A stretch of DNA of 64,000 nt from Candidatus Leptofilum gracile (GCA_016713825.1 JADJOJ010000007.1:620001-684000); one strand, 5' to 3'. Shown: positions 9,098-17,964, counted from the stretch's first letter. Translations and numbers: made by a program. Notes: generated by a model from the sequence alone, not told the origin.

Positions 9098-9232
9098 TAA
9101 TGGTGAATTGTAAATGGTTAGTAAAACTATACAGCCTCTCAAGGCCTGACAGGTTTTAGCCAAGTGTTGGGCAATTCTACAGTCTGGTACAAACCTGTCA
9201 GGTCTGAATAGTTACAATGGTTAATTGTTAAG
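9098..9232. repeat. GGTTAAT heptads and a 58-bp inverted repeat
   Basis: Heptad units AATGGTTAATGG at 9092-9120 and 9216-9232 flank an inverted repeat whose arms are CCTGACAGGTTT (9145-9156) and AAACCTGTCAGG (9191-9202). The element fills the gap between the LysM lipoprotein stop (9221) and the plsC start, both on the minus strand. The 58-bp size matches the elements at 40124 and 48516. Confidence 0.75.
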
Positions 9233-10213
9233 GGTTTGGGCTTCGGCGTGCAGGGTGTAGGCGACGGTGGCGCCGCCGGGTGGGGCGGATTCCAGCTGGA
9301 ACGGCCGTTCCGCCCCCACGCCCAATTCCTCTGCCAAAACTTGCTGCTGGTAGCCGGTGACGTTGCCCTGGGCATCATAAAAGGTGGCGGTGAGCTGGAT
9401 TTGGGTGACGGCCGTTTCGCCCGCATTCACCACCGTGCCACTCAGGGAAACGCTGTCGTTGCTGGTGGTTAACGTGACGTCCGGCACCGTCAGGGCCAGC
9501 GTGCGGTTGCCCAGCGCCACCACCGACTGCCCGCCAATAACCGCCACGCTCGGCTGGGCATTGCCTGCGGCAAACTCGCTGGGCGGCTCGTTGAGCAGCG
9601 CCCCAAACGGGCCGCGCTCGCCCGGTTGGATGATGGCTGTGGCCACCCACGCCTGCACGCTGCCCAGCAAACGGCCGTCTGCCCCCAGCAGCCCAATCTC
9701 CACCTGAATGTTTTCCACGGCCGTTTCCCCCGCATTGGTCACCTCGCCCAGCAGCCAGAGGCTGCCCACGGGCGTCTGGTAGGCGTGAATTTTGCTGACG
9801 ATCACCTGGATGGGAACGGCCGTTCCCGGTGCCAGCAGCGGGTTCACGGTGGGCGGCGGCGGCAAGATCACCGGCTGCCCAATCTGTAAATTCTCTGGCA
9901 CGATGCCCGGATTGAGCGCCAAAATCTCCTCCACCGTGGTGCCCCGTTGAATGGCGATGCCCAGCAGCGTATCGCCCGATTCAATCGGGTAGATGATGGG
10001 CGTGGGGGTTGGCGTGGCGGTAGGAGTGGGCAGCGGCGTCGGGGTGGTTTGCAGCACGGCCACCGTCGGGGCGGCGCGGGTGGCAAAGGCAACCCCAATT
10101 GAGGGCGTGGGGCTGGGTACGGCCGTTTCCGTCGGCGCCATCTCCCCATCATCCAACTGGCACCCCGCGAGCAGCCAGCCAACCAGCAGCAAACACAGCA
10201 TCAACTTACGCAT
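9221..10213 (-). CDS. LysM-domain lipoprotein
   Basis: 330-aa predicted lipoprotein. The start at 10213 gives MRKLMLCLLLVGWLLAGC with lipobox LAGC; the longer open frame from 10333 would bury this signal, so I reject it. A Pro-Thr-rich linker is followed by one LysM domain (about residues 73-116: IESGDTLLGIAIQRGTTVEEI...NLQIGQPVILP) that should bind peptidoglycan or a related glycan. The rest is two beta-rich repeats with VVNAGETAVTQIQLTATF and VTNAGETAVENIQVEIGL, resembling FxLYD/CARDB-type Ig-like modules. Two GAAACGGCCGTC/T copies encode the matching GETAV in both repeats. Extracytoplasmic, envelope-associated. Confidence 0.82.
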   Translation of the reverse strand: MRKLMLCLLLVGWLLAGCQLDDGEMAPTETAVPSPTPSIGVAFATRAAPTVAVLQTTPTPLPTPTATPTPTPIIYPIESGDTLLGIAIQRGTTVEEILALNPGIVPENLQIGQPVILPPPPTVNPLLAPGTAVPIQVIVSKIHAYQTPVGSLWLLGEVTNAGETAVENIQVEIGLLGADGRLLGSVQAWVATAIIQPGERGPFGALLNEPPSEFAAGNAQPSVAVIGGQSVVALGNRTLALTVPDVTLTTSNDSVSLSGTVVNAGETAVTQIQLTATFYDAQGNVTGYQQQVLAEELGVGAERPFQLESAPPGGATVAYTLHAEAQTLNN

Positions 10214-10378
10214 AACAAGGCAAGGAGTATATACCCAAACCCAAAATTGGCACGTTCGCCACTTCAGCCATACGGTATCAGCCAGCATGAAATGGGACGC
10301 GAACGAGCGCGGACAAGCGCGAATTAAAAGCATCTTTCCGCGCTCACCCGCGCTCGTCCGCGTCCTATCCTTGTAATT

Positions 10379-12055
10379 TTAGCCGCCAAATAATTGCTCA
10401 AGGAGTTCGCGGGTTTCGATGGGGCGCAGGAATTGGCCCAGGTAAAAATCGTCGCGCCACAGCTCAAAATGAAGATGGGCGTCTTCGCTTTCGCTGCGCA
10501 CGGAGGCGGGCGACCCCGTATTGCCAACAAGGCCGATTTGCTGACCGGCGGCAACGGCCGTTCCCTCCCCAATCCCCGCTGCAATTTCGCTCAAATGCAC
10601 GTACCGGGCCACAAAACCATCCTCCTGGGCAATCCAGATTTGCATCCCCCGGTAAAAATCCAGGTTGTCTGGCGCGGTGTAGCCCAGCTCAATGTTTTGG
10701 GCGCGGCGGCGGTTGAAGGCGGTTTCAGACGGCCGTTCATAATCCAACGTCGCCCGAATAACGGTGCCAGATGCCGCCGCATACACCGGCGTGCCGTTGG
10801 CCCAATAAAAATCGATGCCTTCGTGGATGCCCAGCCGGTAATGGCGCGGCGCACCCGGCATCTGCAAATCGCGCGGGGTCAGGTTGCCGCTGTTGCCAGT
10901 GATGGGCCAGGCGAAGGGGGCGCTGGTTTGCCAAACGGCCGTATCGTGCGGCTGCGGCGCGGGCAACGTGGAGCCACCGGTGATGGTTCGATTGTTCTCC
11001 GGCTGCTGCCAAAAATAAAGCGCATCGCGACCCGCAAAAATGAGCTGATCGCCACTGACGGCAAAAGCGCTGACGCCCGGCAGCTGAAACAGTGCCAGCA
11101 GCGCCCCGGTGGCTGGGTCTAAACTTAGCAGCCGCCGCCCCGCCTGGTCGAGGACGTAGACGGCCGTTTCCGTCGCAAAAATCTGGCGCGGTTGGGTCAT
11201 CGTCACGGTGGGGGCAAATTGGGGTAAGCGGGCCGTCTCCTGGAACAGCGCCACCATCGCCGTGCCGTCCGGGTTGCGCCAGAGCACGTAAACGCGGTCG
11301 CCCACGCCGCTCACGTCCACCGGCAAGGCGTCTTCTGGCAGCAGCCATTGCCGCTCCTGCCCATCGGCGAAGAAATATTGGGCGTAGCTGTAGCTGGTTT
11401 CCAGCCGCAGCCGCCGCGCCCCGCCCGTCGTGTCGTGCCCCAGCGCCACAAAATAATGGCTGGACGTTTCATCAATTTCCCGCTCGTACCGCTCAATTTG
11501 CCAACCGCCCGTGGCCAAATCGTGCGCGTACAAATCCCCGGCGCGGTCTTGCACCAGCAGCTGCTGCCCCACCAATGCCAAATCGAGCGGCTCCTGCACC
11601 AGCAGACCGTCCACAAAATCGCCGGGCTGGCGCAGCGGCTGGGGCGGTGAGCCGTTGGCCAAATCGAGCGCCAGCACCCGCCCGCCATCCAGCAAAAAGG
11701 CGGTGGTGGCGTTCACTTCCAGGGCGATGGGGTGCCAAAAAGTGCCGGGGGCAAACTGCCAACGGCCGCTGTTGGCGGGCAGCAGTTGGTGGAAGATGGC
11801 GTTGTGGGCAACGGCCGTTGCCTGCATCCCCACATCCAGCGGATTGTCCCAGGTGGGCGCGGGTGTGGCGGTGGGGGCTGGGGGTGGTTCCGCTGTGGGG
11901 GTGGGGATTGGCACGGCAGCGGTTGGGGGAACGGCCGTATTCGCCACAGTTGGCTGCGGGGTGGCGGCGACTTGCGCAAACGGGGTGGGTGTGGGCGGCG
12001 CGGCGCAGGCCAGCAAGCCCGCCAGCAGCGCCAGCAAAAACAGTCGGTGGCGCAT
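10379..12055 (-). CDS. M23 peptidase (LytM) lipoprotein with beta-propeller-like region
   Basis: 558 aa. MRHRLFLLALLAGLLAC is a lipoprotein signal with lipobox LLAC, followed by a Pro-Thr-Ala linker (to about residue 70). Residues 80-370 are beta-rich with propeller-like repeats (VLALDLANG, VYVLDQAGRRLLSLDPATG, LLALFQLPG). The C-terminal 150 residues are an M23 endopeptidase: first zinc ligands in HEGIDF, last in AHLHFEL (HxH), with ARYVHLSEI between. Predicted to cleave peptide cross-links in the cell wall or act as an amidase activator. Its ATG overlaps the stop of the upstream DUF123 gene (TAATG), so the two are translationally coupled. Confidence 0.85.
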   Translation of the reverse strand: MRHRLFLLALLAGLLACAAPPTPTPFAQVAATPQPTVANTAVPPTAAVPIPTPTAEPPPAPTATPAPTWDNPLDVGMQATAVAHNAIFHQLLPANSGRWQFAPGTFWHPIALEVNATTAFLLDGGRVLALDLANGSPPQPLRQPGDFVDGLLVQEPLDLALVGQQLLVQDRAGDLYAHDLATGGWQIERYEREIDETSSHYFVALGHDTTGGARRLRLETSYSYAQYFFADGQERQWLLPEDALPVDVSGVGDRVYVLWRNPDGTAMVALFQETARLPQFAPTVTMTQPRQIFATETAVYVLDQAGRRLLSLDPATGALLALFQLPGVSAFAVSGDQLIFAGRDALYFWQQPENNRTITGGSTLPAPQPHDTAVWQTSAPFAWPITGNSGNLTPRDLQMPGAPRHYRLGIHEGIDFYWANGTPVYAAASGTVIRATLDYERPSETAFNRRRAQNIELGYTAPDNLDFYRGMQIWIAQEDGFVARYVHLSEIAAGIGEGTAVAAGQQIGLVGNTGSPASVRSESEDAHLHFELWRDDFYLGQFLRPIETRELLEQLFGG

Positions 12056-12741
12056 TAGGCAGCCTCGCTTTGTAGAAATCTGCCAAAACTTTCAGGGAAG
12101 GTGTGCCACCAATCGGGAACGGCCGTTACCTTCAGCAAATGCGTCCCCCCTGGATCGTCGGTGCTGCCCAGGCCGGGAACCAGCGGGGTAATTTGGGGGT
12201 AAGTGAGGAGGTGGCGGGAGACGGCCGTTTCCAACTGCCGAGGCGCGTTTTTATCAACAGATTTCGCAGATTTTAAAGATTTTTTCTTTTCTCTGTGTAT
12301 CTCTGTGTCTCCTCTGCGCAACTCTGTGTTCCCCTTCCCCACCCTAATCAAATAAACCATCTTCAACTCCACACCACTTTCATCCAATAAAAAATCCACG
12401 TGCCAGCGCAGCTTTTTGCCCGTTGGCGGATGCAGCGGCGTCGGTCCCAGCCCAATTTGGGGGAACAGCGCCAGCATCTGCTCCCGGATCGGCTGCGGGT
12501 TGGCCGCCTCGCTCCGGCTGGCGTGCCGCAGCAGCCGACGCGCCAGCGAACCAGACCCCCGCTGCCCCAGCGCCGACCCCACGTACAAATAATCGCCTAC
12601 CGGCACCTCGATGGGTTGGCCTTGCTGGAAACGGCCGAATGTCACCCACAACGGCGCACCAACCTGCATTCGCAAAATGTACACGCCACCCTGCGAACGC
12701 TCGCCCCAACAAAAAACCAATCCATCCTGGAAAATTTGCAT
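12055..12741 (-). CDS. DUF123 (GIY-YIG-like) protein with an inserted repeat segment
   Basis: 228 aa. Residues 18-130 fit the DUF123 family: GGVYILRMQVGAPLWVTFGR, GDYLYVGSALG, LARRLLRHASR and KLRWHVDFLL. DUF123 proteins are small, about 110-150 aa, and sometimes fused to endonuclease III. Residues about 134-168 (GNTELRRGDTEIHREKKK and onward) are encoded by DNA at about 12240-12335 that matches intergenic repeat families seen elsewhere (AACTCTGTGTTCCCC, CAGATTTCGCAGATTTTAAA). So repeat DNA has been inserted in frame near the 3' half, and VSRHLLTYPQITPLVPGLGS and the tail resume a DUF123-like sequence. Overlaps the next gene by TAATG. Biochemical role of the family is unknown. Confidence 0.72.
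   Translation of the reverse strand: MQIFQDGLVFCWGERSQGGVYILRMQVGAPLWVTFGRFQQGQPIEVPVGDYLYVGSALGQRGSGSLARRLLRHASRSEAANPQPIREQMLALFPQIGLGPTPLHPPTGKKLRWHVDFLLDESGVELKMVYLIRVGKGNTELRRGDTEIHREKKKSLKSAKSVDKNAPRQLETAVSRHLLTYPQITPLVPGLGSTDDPGGTHLLKVTAVPDWWHTFPESFGRFLQSEAA
12240..12335. repeat. intergenic-type repeat inside a coding region
   Basis: CAACAGATTTCGCAGATTTT followed by TTTCTCTGTGTATCTCTGTG and AACTCTGTGTTCCCCTTCCC. Close relatives lie between genes at 1081-1140 and 48320-48355, and near 6277-6400. Here the copy keeps the DUF123 frame open. Confidence 0.7.
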
Positions 12742-12749
12742 ATCCTCTG

Positions 12750-13355
12750 CTACTTATTGAATTTGGACAGCGACCGCAGCGTACCGCCGCTTTCCTGTAA
12801 CTGCAAGCCCACGTTGTTTAAATCTTTGCCTGTTTCCGTGAGCGCCCCACCCAGTTCCCGTAAATTTTTAGACACCAACCGCAAATCCACCCCAATCTGC
12901 TTGAGCCGGGACGAGCCATCGGTGAGTTTGTCGGCCGCATTGTCCAAAATACCTTCTTCGCCAAATTCGATGCCGCCCACCACGCGGCTGCCCAGCACCT
13001 CGATATATTTTGGCTTCACGCTGGGGATGCGCACCGCGTCTAGCTGTTTGCCCAGGCTGGCCATAATTTTGGCCGCCTCCGCCAACTCATCCTGGCAGCG
13101 ATCCAGCGCCGTGGCCGCCAGTTCCGACACTTCCCCGGCGCTGGGCGACCCTTTTTTGTCGCCAGATAAAAACGCGCTCGCCTTCACTGCGCTGGTGCCT
13201 GCCGATTGAATGCTGCTGCCGGTGTTATCCAGCAGCGTCGGCAGATTTTCGACCAGGTCGATGAACTTTTCGCGGTTGTTCCAAACCAGGTTCACCACCT
13301 CGATCAGCTTTTTCATATCAATATCGTCAAATTTATCGAATAGTTTGTCAAACAT
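12750..13355 (-). CDS. helical protein of unknown function
   Basis: 201-aa soluble protein, rich in Leu, Ala, Gly, Asp and Lys, mostly helical, with heptad-like stretches (LRLVSKNLRELGGALTETGK, ELAEAAKIMASLGKQL). No signal peptide, membrane segment or Cys motif. I do not recognise it. It lies 8 bases upstream of the DUF123 gene on the same strand, so the three genes 13355 to 10379 may form one transcript. It could be a coiled-coil scaffold or chaperone-like protein; nothing in the sequence decides. Confidence 0.7.
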   Translation of the reverse strand: MFDKLFDKFDDIDMKKLIEVVNLVWNNREKFIDLVENLPTLLDNTGSSIQSAGTSAVKASAFLSGDKKGSPSAGEVSELAATALDRCQDELAEAAKIMASLGKQLDAVRIPSVKPKYIEVLGSRVVGGIEFGEEGILDNAADKLTDGSSRLKQIGVDLRLVSKNLRELGGALTETGKDLNNVGLQLQESGGTLRSLSKFNK

Positions 13356-13365
13356 GAGACCTTCC

Positions 13366-13415
13366 TAAAATGGTTAATGGTTAATAGCAAATGGTTAATG
13401 GTTAGAAGAGTTTTG
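13366..13415. repeat. GGTTAAT heptad repeat
   Basis: AATGGTTAATGGTTAATAGC and AAATGGTTAATGGTTAG, 7-bp units, 18 bases beyond the stop of the ROK kinase (minus strand). Same family as 9092-9120. Confidence 0.75.
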
Positions 13416-13432
13416 GTGCTTATGGTCACAAT

Positions 13433-14350
13433 TTAGAGCAGGGTCAGGGCTACTGCACCCCAAAGCGGGGCGTCGTCGCCAAGCTGGGCGGGAAGGATGT
13501 CGAACGGCACTTCTGGCAGGGCGGTTTCGCGGGCGGTTTGGCGCACCAGCTGCCACCAGCGCGGCCCCGATTTGGTGACGCCGCCGCCCAGCACCATCCG
13601 GCTGGGGTTCAGTAGATTGGCGGCATTGCCCAGCCCCACGCCCAACCCTCTTGCGCCCCGCTCCAGGATGGTTACGGCCGTTTCCACCCCCTGCTCTGCC
13701 CATTCCGCCACCAATTTACCCGAAACATCATCCAAAGGCATCCCCAACGCCAACGCCACATCCCGCGCCATGTACGGGCCAGAGGCCAGCCGCTCTACGC
13801 AGCCCCGCTTGCCGCACAGGCAGGTCGGCCCGCCGGGGTCCACCACCGTGTGCCCAATTTCGCCCGCCATGCCCGTTGCCCCGCGATACGGCCGTCCGCC
13901 CAAAATCCAGCCGCCGCCCACGCCCGTACTCACCGTGACGTACAGCAAATCGGCCACGCCGCGCCCCGCGCCAAAGCGGTATTCGCCCAGCGCCGCCACG
14001 TTGGCGTCGTTGTCTACTGCCACAGGTGCACCAAATTCGGCCGCAAAAAGCTGCTGGATGGGCACGTTTTCCCAGCCGGGCACGTGGTGGCTCAGCCGCA
14101 CGAGGCCACTTTTGTAATCGACGGGGCCACCGAAACTGATGCCGATACGAGACGGCCGTTCTCCGACCAACAGCTCTCGCCCCAGCGCCATCATCATCGC
14201 CATGTCCGTCTGTGCATCGGCCCCCGGCGGCGAAAAGCGGCGCAGATGCCCGCGCCACGCCGGTTCCGGCTGCGCCAGCGCCGCCGCCTCAACCACCGCC
14301 GCCGACAGCTTCGTCCCCCCAAAATCACACGCCAAAATCAACCCTGCCAT
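13433..14350 (-). CDS. ROK family sugar kinase (glucokinase-like)
   Basis: 305-aa ATP-dependent hexokinase of the ROK family, likely phosphorylating glucose or an N-acetylated hexosamine in the cytoplasm. N-terminal phosphate loop ILACDFGGTKLSAA; substrate region VAVDNDANVAALGEYRFGAG; the ROK zinc motif GHTVVDPGG..CLCGKRGCVE with the Cys-x-Cys-Gly-x-x-Gly-Cys pattern. I use ATG 14350 because AAAAGGTGG lies just before it; a TTG at 14374 would add eight residues (MSITKGGG) and read through that site. Length is normal. Divergent from the methyltransferase at 14486. Confidence 0.87.
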   Translation of the reverse strand: MAGLILACDFGGTKLSAAVVEAAALAQPEPAWRGHLRRFSPPGADAQTDMAMMMALGRELLVGERPSRIGISFGGPVDYKSGLVRLSHHVPGWENVPIQQLFAAEFGAPVAVDNDANVAALGEYRFGAGRGVADLLYVTVSTGVGGGWILGGRPYRGATGMAGEIGHTVVDPGGPTCLCGKRGCVERLASGPYMARDVALALGMPLDDVSGKLVAEWAEQGVETAVTILERGARGLGVGLGNAANLLNPSRMVLGGGVTKSGPRWWQLVRQTARETALPEVPFDILPAQLGDDAPLWGAVALTLL

Positions 14351-14362
14351 TCCGCCACCTTT

Positions 14363-14371
14363 TGTTATACT
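14363..14371 (+). promoter_or_regulatory. possible extended -10 (TGTTATACT) for the RlmK-like gene
   Basis: TGTTATACT matches an extended -10 (TGnTATAAT-type) and the same nonamer occurs before ftsH at 31596. No good -35 is seen, as is common with extended -10 promoters. It is 115 bp before the start codon, with an inverted repeat between. Confidence 0.3.
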
Positions 14372-14396
14372 CAAACCTCAATAATCAAATTTTTTA

Positions 14397-14463
14397 GGAT
14401 GCGGATGAACGCAGATAAACGCGGATAAGAAAAATCAGCGTCATCAGCGTTTATCTGCGTCCC
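14397..14463. repeat. inverted repeat (GATGCGGATGAACGCAGATA type)
   Basis: GCGGATGAACGCAGATAAAC units face GCGTTTATCTGCGTCC. It lies in the leader between two divergent genes. A partial relative is at 48430-48463 (CCGCGTTCATCCGCGTTCAT). Confidence 0.75.
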
Positions 14464-14485
14464 CTTTTTTCAGGATCAATTACCC

Positions 14486-15412
14486 ATGTCTACTATGTTA
14501 ACCAATCGACTGCAAAAACGGTTCCGCCACCTGCGCAAATGGGCCAACCGCCACGATATTAGCTGTTACCGCCTCTACGAGCGAGACATCCCTGAGTACC
14601 CGCTCATCGTCGATTGGTACGACGGCGAGGCGGTGGTCTGGCTGTATGAACGCAACGCCGACGACGATGAGGCGTGGCACCAGGACGCCCTGGAGCAGAT
14701 TCAAGCGGCGCTGGAGCTGACGCCGCGCCAGATTTTTGTGAAGACGCGGGCCGTGCAGCGCGGTTTGCAGCAGCAGTACGAACGGTTTGGCCAGCAGGGG
14801 CACGTTCGGCTGGTGCAGGAACACGGCCTCAATTTTGAAGTGAATCTGAGTGATTACCTGGACACGGGGCTTTTTCTGGATCATCGCCCGACGCGGGTGA
14901 TGGTACGCCAAATGGCAGGCGGCAAGCGGGTGCTCAATCTGTTTGCCTACACCGGTTCCTTTACGATTTATGCCGCAGCGGGCAGCGCAAAAGCGACCAC
15001 CACCGTGGATTTGAGCAAAAATTATTGCGCCTGGGCGACGCGCAACCTGAAGCACAACGGCATCCGCGAAAGCGATCAGCATCGCGTGATTGCCGATGAC
15101 TGCTTCCGCTTTTTGGCCACCGAAAAACGCAGCTACGACCTGATCGTCTGCGACCCGCCGACCTTTAGCAACTCCAAGCGCATGAACCGTGGCTCTTTTG
15201 CCGTCGATCGGGATCATCCAGAGCTGATTCAAGCCTGTTTGGACCGCTTGGCGCGGGGCGGCACGCTCCTCTTCAGCACCAATTCGCGCGGCTTCCAGAT
15301 GGATGAGGCGGCCCTGCCCCGTGGTTTTCGGGCGCAAGAAATTACCCAGCAAACCATCCCGGAGGATTTTCGCAACGACAAAATCCACCGCTGCTGGCGC
15401 ATCGAGAAATGA
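14486..15412 (+). CDS. class I SAM methyltransferase, RlmK-like (23S rRNA)
   Basis: 308 aa, similar to the C-terminal RlmK half of E. coli RlmKL, which makes m7G2069 in 23S rRNA. SAM motif I is VLNLFAYTGSFTIYAAAG; the DPP motif with the catalytic context is VCDPPTFSNSK. The N-terminal 110 residues carry an unknown RNA-binding region with a DYLDTGLFLDHRPTR motif that is typical of the RlmI/RlmK group. Freestanding RlmK proteins are known. The rRNA position is inferred from family only. Confidence 0.82.
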   Translation: MSTMLTNRLQKRFRHLRKWANRHDISCYRLYERDIPEYPLIVDWYDGEAVVWLYERNADDDEAWHQDALEQIQAALELTPRQIFVKTRAVQRGLQQQYERFGQQGHVRLVQEHGLNFEVNLSDYLDTGLFLDHRPTRVMVRQMAGGKRVLNLFAYTGSFTIYAAAGSAKATTTVDLSKNYCAWATRNLKHNGIRESDQHRVIADDCFRFLATEKRSYDLIVCDPPTFSNSKRMNRGSFAVDRDHPELIQACLDRLARGGTLLFSTNSRGFQMDEAALPRGFRAQEITQQTIPEDFRNDKIHRCWRIEK

Positions 15413-15455
15413 AAATCCACAGAGGCCTATGTTCAGATGAGAAAGGTTTTGGGTT

Positions 15456-16358
15456 ATGAGCAAGTTGATCACCTGGCAAGAATTTGAGGAGATGGATGGA
15501 GCGACGCGGCGGGAGGCGTTGGCTGAAATTGGCAAGATGGTGGGGGAAACGGCCGTTTTCCAACACACCACCGACCTGCTCAGCTACCACAACCAGCTGG
15601 CCTGGCTCATTCACCTTCTGCAAACTGGCTACACGCAGTTACAGAGCAGCAGCCACGCCAGCGAATGGCAGCTGCAAACCGTCACCGCCCTGCTGATGGA
15701 CGTGTTGATCTTCCAATATTTAGACAGCGCCCCGGCCGATAGCGCCAGCGCGCCACCAGAGTTGATTGCCGCGCTGCAAGCGATTGTGCCCATCGAGGCG
15801 GAGGCGCTGAACCGCTATCTGGCGCATCTGGCTGGCTACACGCAGTACCAGTGGGAGCGAGAACATTTGGCAGAACATCCCCCGCAAAACATGGCGGCGC
15901 TGATGATTGAGTTTTTGGCTTTTGCTTACCAAGAAGAGGGGGTGGCGTACGGCCGTTCCCACCTCATCCGCCCCCTGCTGCCCACCTACTTGGTGGAGCG
16001 GCGCACCGGGCAGCTTACTCCTCGGCAAGATTTGGGCGATCTGATGCGCAGCGGGCGGCCGATTCCCAAACCACCCGCCAGCTTCCATCCGCTCGTACCA
16101 GACAGCGACTCCTTGCAGCGCTTTTTGGCCAAGCTGCTGAACTATGATCCGGTACGGCCGTATGCCGCCGCCGCACTCTTCACCCTGCTGCCCACCTGGC
16201 TGCGCTTCTTGCAGGTGCGCCAGCTGCTCACCGAGGCTGAAGCCGGCGCTGCGCTGGATGATTTGGCACAATTAAGAGCGGATCTGCAAAGCTATTTTGC
16301 CAATTTGCCGGGGGATGTGGGGGTGGAAACGGCCGTTGCCAACTGGCTGAACAGGTGA
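15456..16358 (+). CDS. conserved helical protein of unknown function
   Basis: 300-aa cytoplasmic, almost all-helical protein with many Leu, Ala and Gln residues. No signal, membrane segment or known motif that I can name. It begins 43 bases after the methyltransferase on the same strand and is followed by an 18-bp inverted repeat, so the two may share a transcript. Contains four ACGGCCGT copies, a high density, consistent with a weakly constrained sequence. Confidence 0.65.
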   Translation: MSKLITWQEFEEMDGATRREALAEIGKMVGETAVFQHTTDLLSYHNQLAWLIHLLQTGYTQLQSSSHASEWQLQTVTALLMDVLIFQYLDSAPADSASAPPELIAALQAIVPIEAEALNRYLAHLAGYTQYQWEREHLAEHPPQNMAALMIEFLAFAYQEEGVAYGRSHLIRPLLPTYLVERRTGQLTPRQDLGDLMRSGRPIPKPPASFHPLVPDSDSLQRFLAKLLNYDPVRPYAAAALFTLLPTWLRFLQVRQLLTEAEAGAALDDLAQLRADLQSYFANLPGDVGVETAVANWLNR

Positions 16359-16365
16359 ACCATCC

Positions 16366-16429
16366 AGGTGCCAGGCAAGGGGCAAACCACTGTTCATAAA
16401 AAAGAACCTGCGCCCCTTGCCTGGCACCT
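16366..16429. repeat. 64-bp inverted repeat, 18-bp perfect arms
   Basis: AGGTGCCAGGCAAGGGGC (16366-16383) and its exact complement GCCCCTTGCCTGGCACCT (16412-16429), separated by 28 bases that contain CATAAAAAAGAA. It begins 7 bases after the preceding stop codon. No T tract after the second arm. Confidence 0.9.
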
Positions 16430-16506
16430 TGACCAATACCCAAAACCATTCGCCAATCGGCCCAAAGCGTGATAGAAATTGCCACCCGCAAAAAACAGGA
16501 GAAAAT

Positions 16507-17895
16507 ATGACCACACCCGCACTTGGCAGCACAAAATCCACCCCCAAACTCAGCTTTGGCCGCAAGCTTGCCTTTGGCATTGGCGATTTAGGCCCCGCGC
16601 TGGTTGCCTCCATCCAGGGCTTTTTCCTCAACGCCTTTTTGCTGGACATTGCCGGCATTCGCCCGGCCGCGGCGGGCATCATCTTCCTCATTGTCAAAAT
16701 TTGGGACAGCGTAAATGACCCCATCATTGGCCGCCTGACCGACCGCACGAACACCCGCTGGGGTCGCCGCCGCCCGTGGCTGCTGTTTGGGGCAATTCCG
16801 TTTGGGCTGGCCTGGTTTTTGCAATGGCTGGTACCCGATCTCAGCAGCACGGGACTGTTTTGGTATTACCTGGTGGTGGCGCTGCTGCTGGATACGGGGT
16901 TTACGGCCGTAAACGTCCCCTACACCGCCCTCACCCCCGAACTGTCTCAAGATTACGACGAGCGCACCAGCCTGAATTCGTTCCGCTTTAGCTTTTCTAT
17001 TTTGGGTGGCTTGGCCGCGCTGGTCATCCACAGCGTGCTCATCGACAGCTTCCCCAGCGTCACGCAAGGGTACGCCATCAGCGCCGCCGTCATGGGGGGC
17101 ATCATCGTCCTGAGCAATTTCATCACCTTCGCCTTTACCGAAGAAAGTCACTTCAAAGAAGCGGCGGAGGAAGACGACCCTGGTTTTGTTGAGGGGGTGA
17201 AGATTGCGCTGCGGAATCGGCCGTTTCTCTACGTCGTCGCTATTTACCTCATGTCCTGGCTCTGCATCCAGTTTGTGCAGGCCAACATGCTGCTCTACGT
17301 GCGCTACTGGGTTGGCGGGGAAGATCGCTTCATTCAGCTGGCCTTTGCCCTACAGGTTTCTGCCTTTGTCTTTTTGCTGATGTGGTCCAAATTGAGCCAA
17401 AAATGGGGCAAGCAAAAAGTGTATTACGTGGGGATGAGCTTCTGGATTTTCGTAGAGATCGCCATCTTTTTTGTGCAGCCGGGGCAGTTCAACCTGGTGC
17501 TGGGGCTAGCCGTGCTGGCAGGCGTCGGCGTCAGCGTGGGCTACCTCATCCCGTGGAGCATGCTGCCCGACGTGGTGGAACTGGACGAACTGGAAACGGG
17601 CCAGCGGCGGGAAGGAATTTACTACGGATTTTTCGTTTTCCTGCAAAAGTTGGGCATTTCGCTGGGGCTGGCCTTGTCTAATTTTGCGCTGGAAGCGGCG
17701 GGGTACATCAACGCCGAAGATTTGAGTAATTTGCCAGAACAGCCAACGGCCGTTCTCACCGCCCTCCGCATTTTTGTCAGCTTTGTACCGGCTGTGATCT
17801 TGCTCCTCAGCTTCCCCATCGTGCGCCGCTACCCCATCACCCGCGAAAAGCACGCCGAAATTCTGGCCGCCATCGCCGCCAAAAAACAAGCATAG
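16507..17895 (+). CDS. MFS transporter, GPH cation/sugar symporter type
   Basis: 462-aa, twelve-helix inner-membrane transporter of the glycoside-pentoside-hexuronide family. FGIGDLGPALVASIQGFFLN marks helix 1; the family signature PIIGRLTDRTNTRWGRRRPW lies in loop 2-3; NVPYTALTPELSQDYDERTSLN follows helix 4. These proteins import glycosides with Na+ or H+. ATG 16507 has AGGAG five bases upstream; an open frame from 16417 lacks one. The substrate is not visible; the ROK kinase 2 kb upstream suggests a sugar, but they are not in one operon. Confidence 0.9.
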   Translation: MTTPALGSTKSTPKLSFGRKLAFGIGDLGPALVASIQGFFLNAFLLDIAGIRPAAAGIIFLIVKIWDSVNDPIIGRLTDRTNTRWGRRRPWLLFGAIPFGLAWFLQWLVPDLSSTGLFWYYLVVALLLDTGFTAVNVPYTALTPELSQDYDERTSLNSFRFSFSILGGLAALVIHSVLIDSFPSVTQGYAISAAVMGGIIVLSNFITFAFTEESHFKEAAEEDDPGFVEGVKIALRNRPFLYVVAIYLMSWLCIQFVQANMLLYVRYWVGGEDRFIQLAFALQVSAFVFLLMWSKLSQKWGKQKVYYVGMSFWIFVEIAIFFVQPGQFNLVLGLAVLAGVGVSVGYLIPWSMLPDVVELDELETGQRREGIYYGFFVFLQKLGISLGLALSNFALEAAGYINAEDLSNLPEQPTAVLTALRIFVSFVPAVILLLSFPIVRRYPITREKHAEILAAIAAKKQA

Positions 17896-17928
17896 ATGGT
17901 CCACCAGACTTTAAATTCGCAATTTTGA

Positions 17929-17964
17929 TGATGCGTGAAACGTGACCAGAGATTTCACGCATCA
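17929..17964. repeat. inverted repeat (TGATGCGTGAAA / TTTCACGCATCA)
   Basis: 12-bp perfect arms with a 12-base spacer, 33 bases after the MFS stop. Built from the same GCGTGAAACGTGA heptad family as 18463, 29905 and 39209. Confidence 0.85.

Noticed and set aside
11092..12075. 327-aa open frame on the plus strand, rich in Arg, Pro and Ala
   Set aside because: Shadow of the M23 lipoprotein gene on the other strand; composition is typical of antisense frames in GC-rich DNA.
14498..15571. 357-aa open frame on the minus strand
   Set aside because: Antisense to the RlmK-like gene, which has intact methyltransferase motifs.
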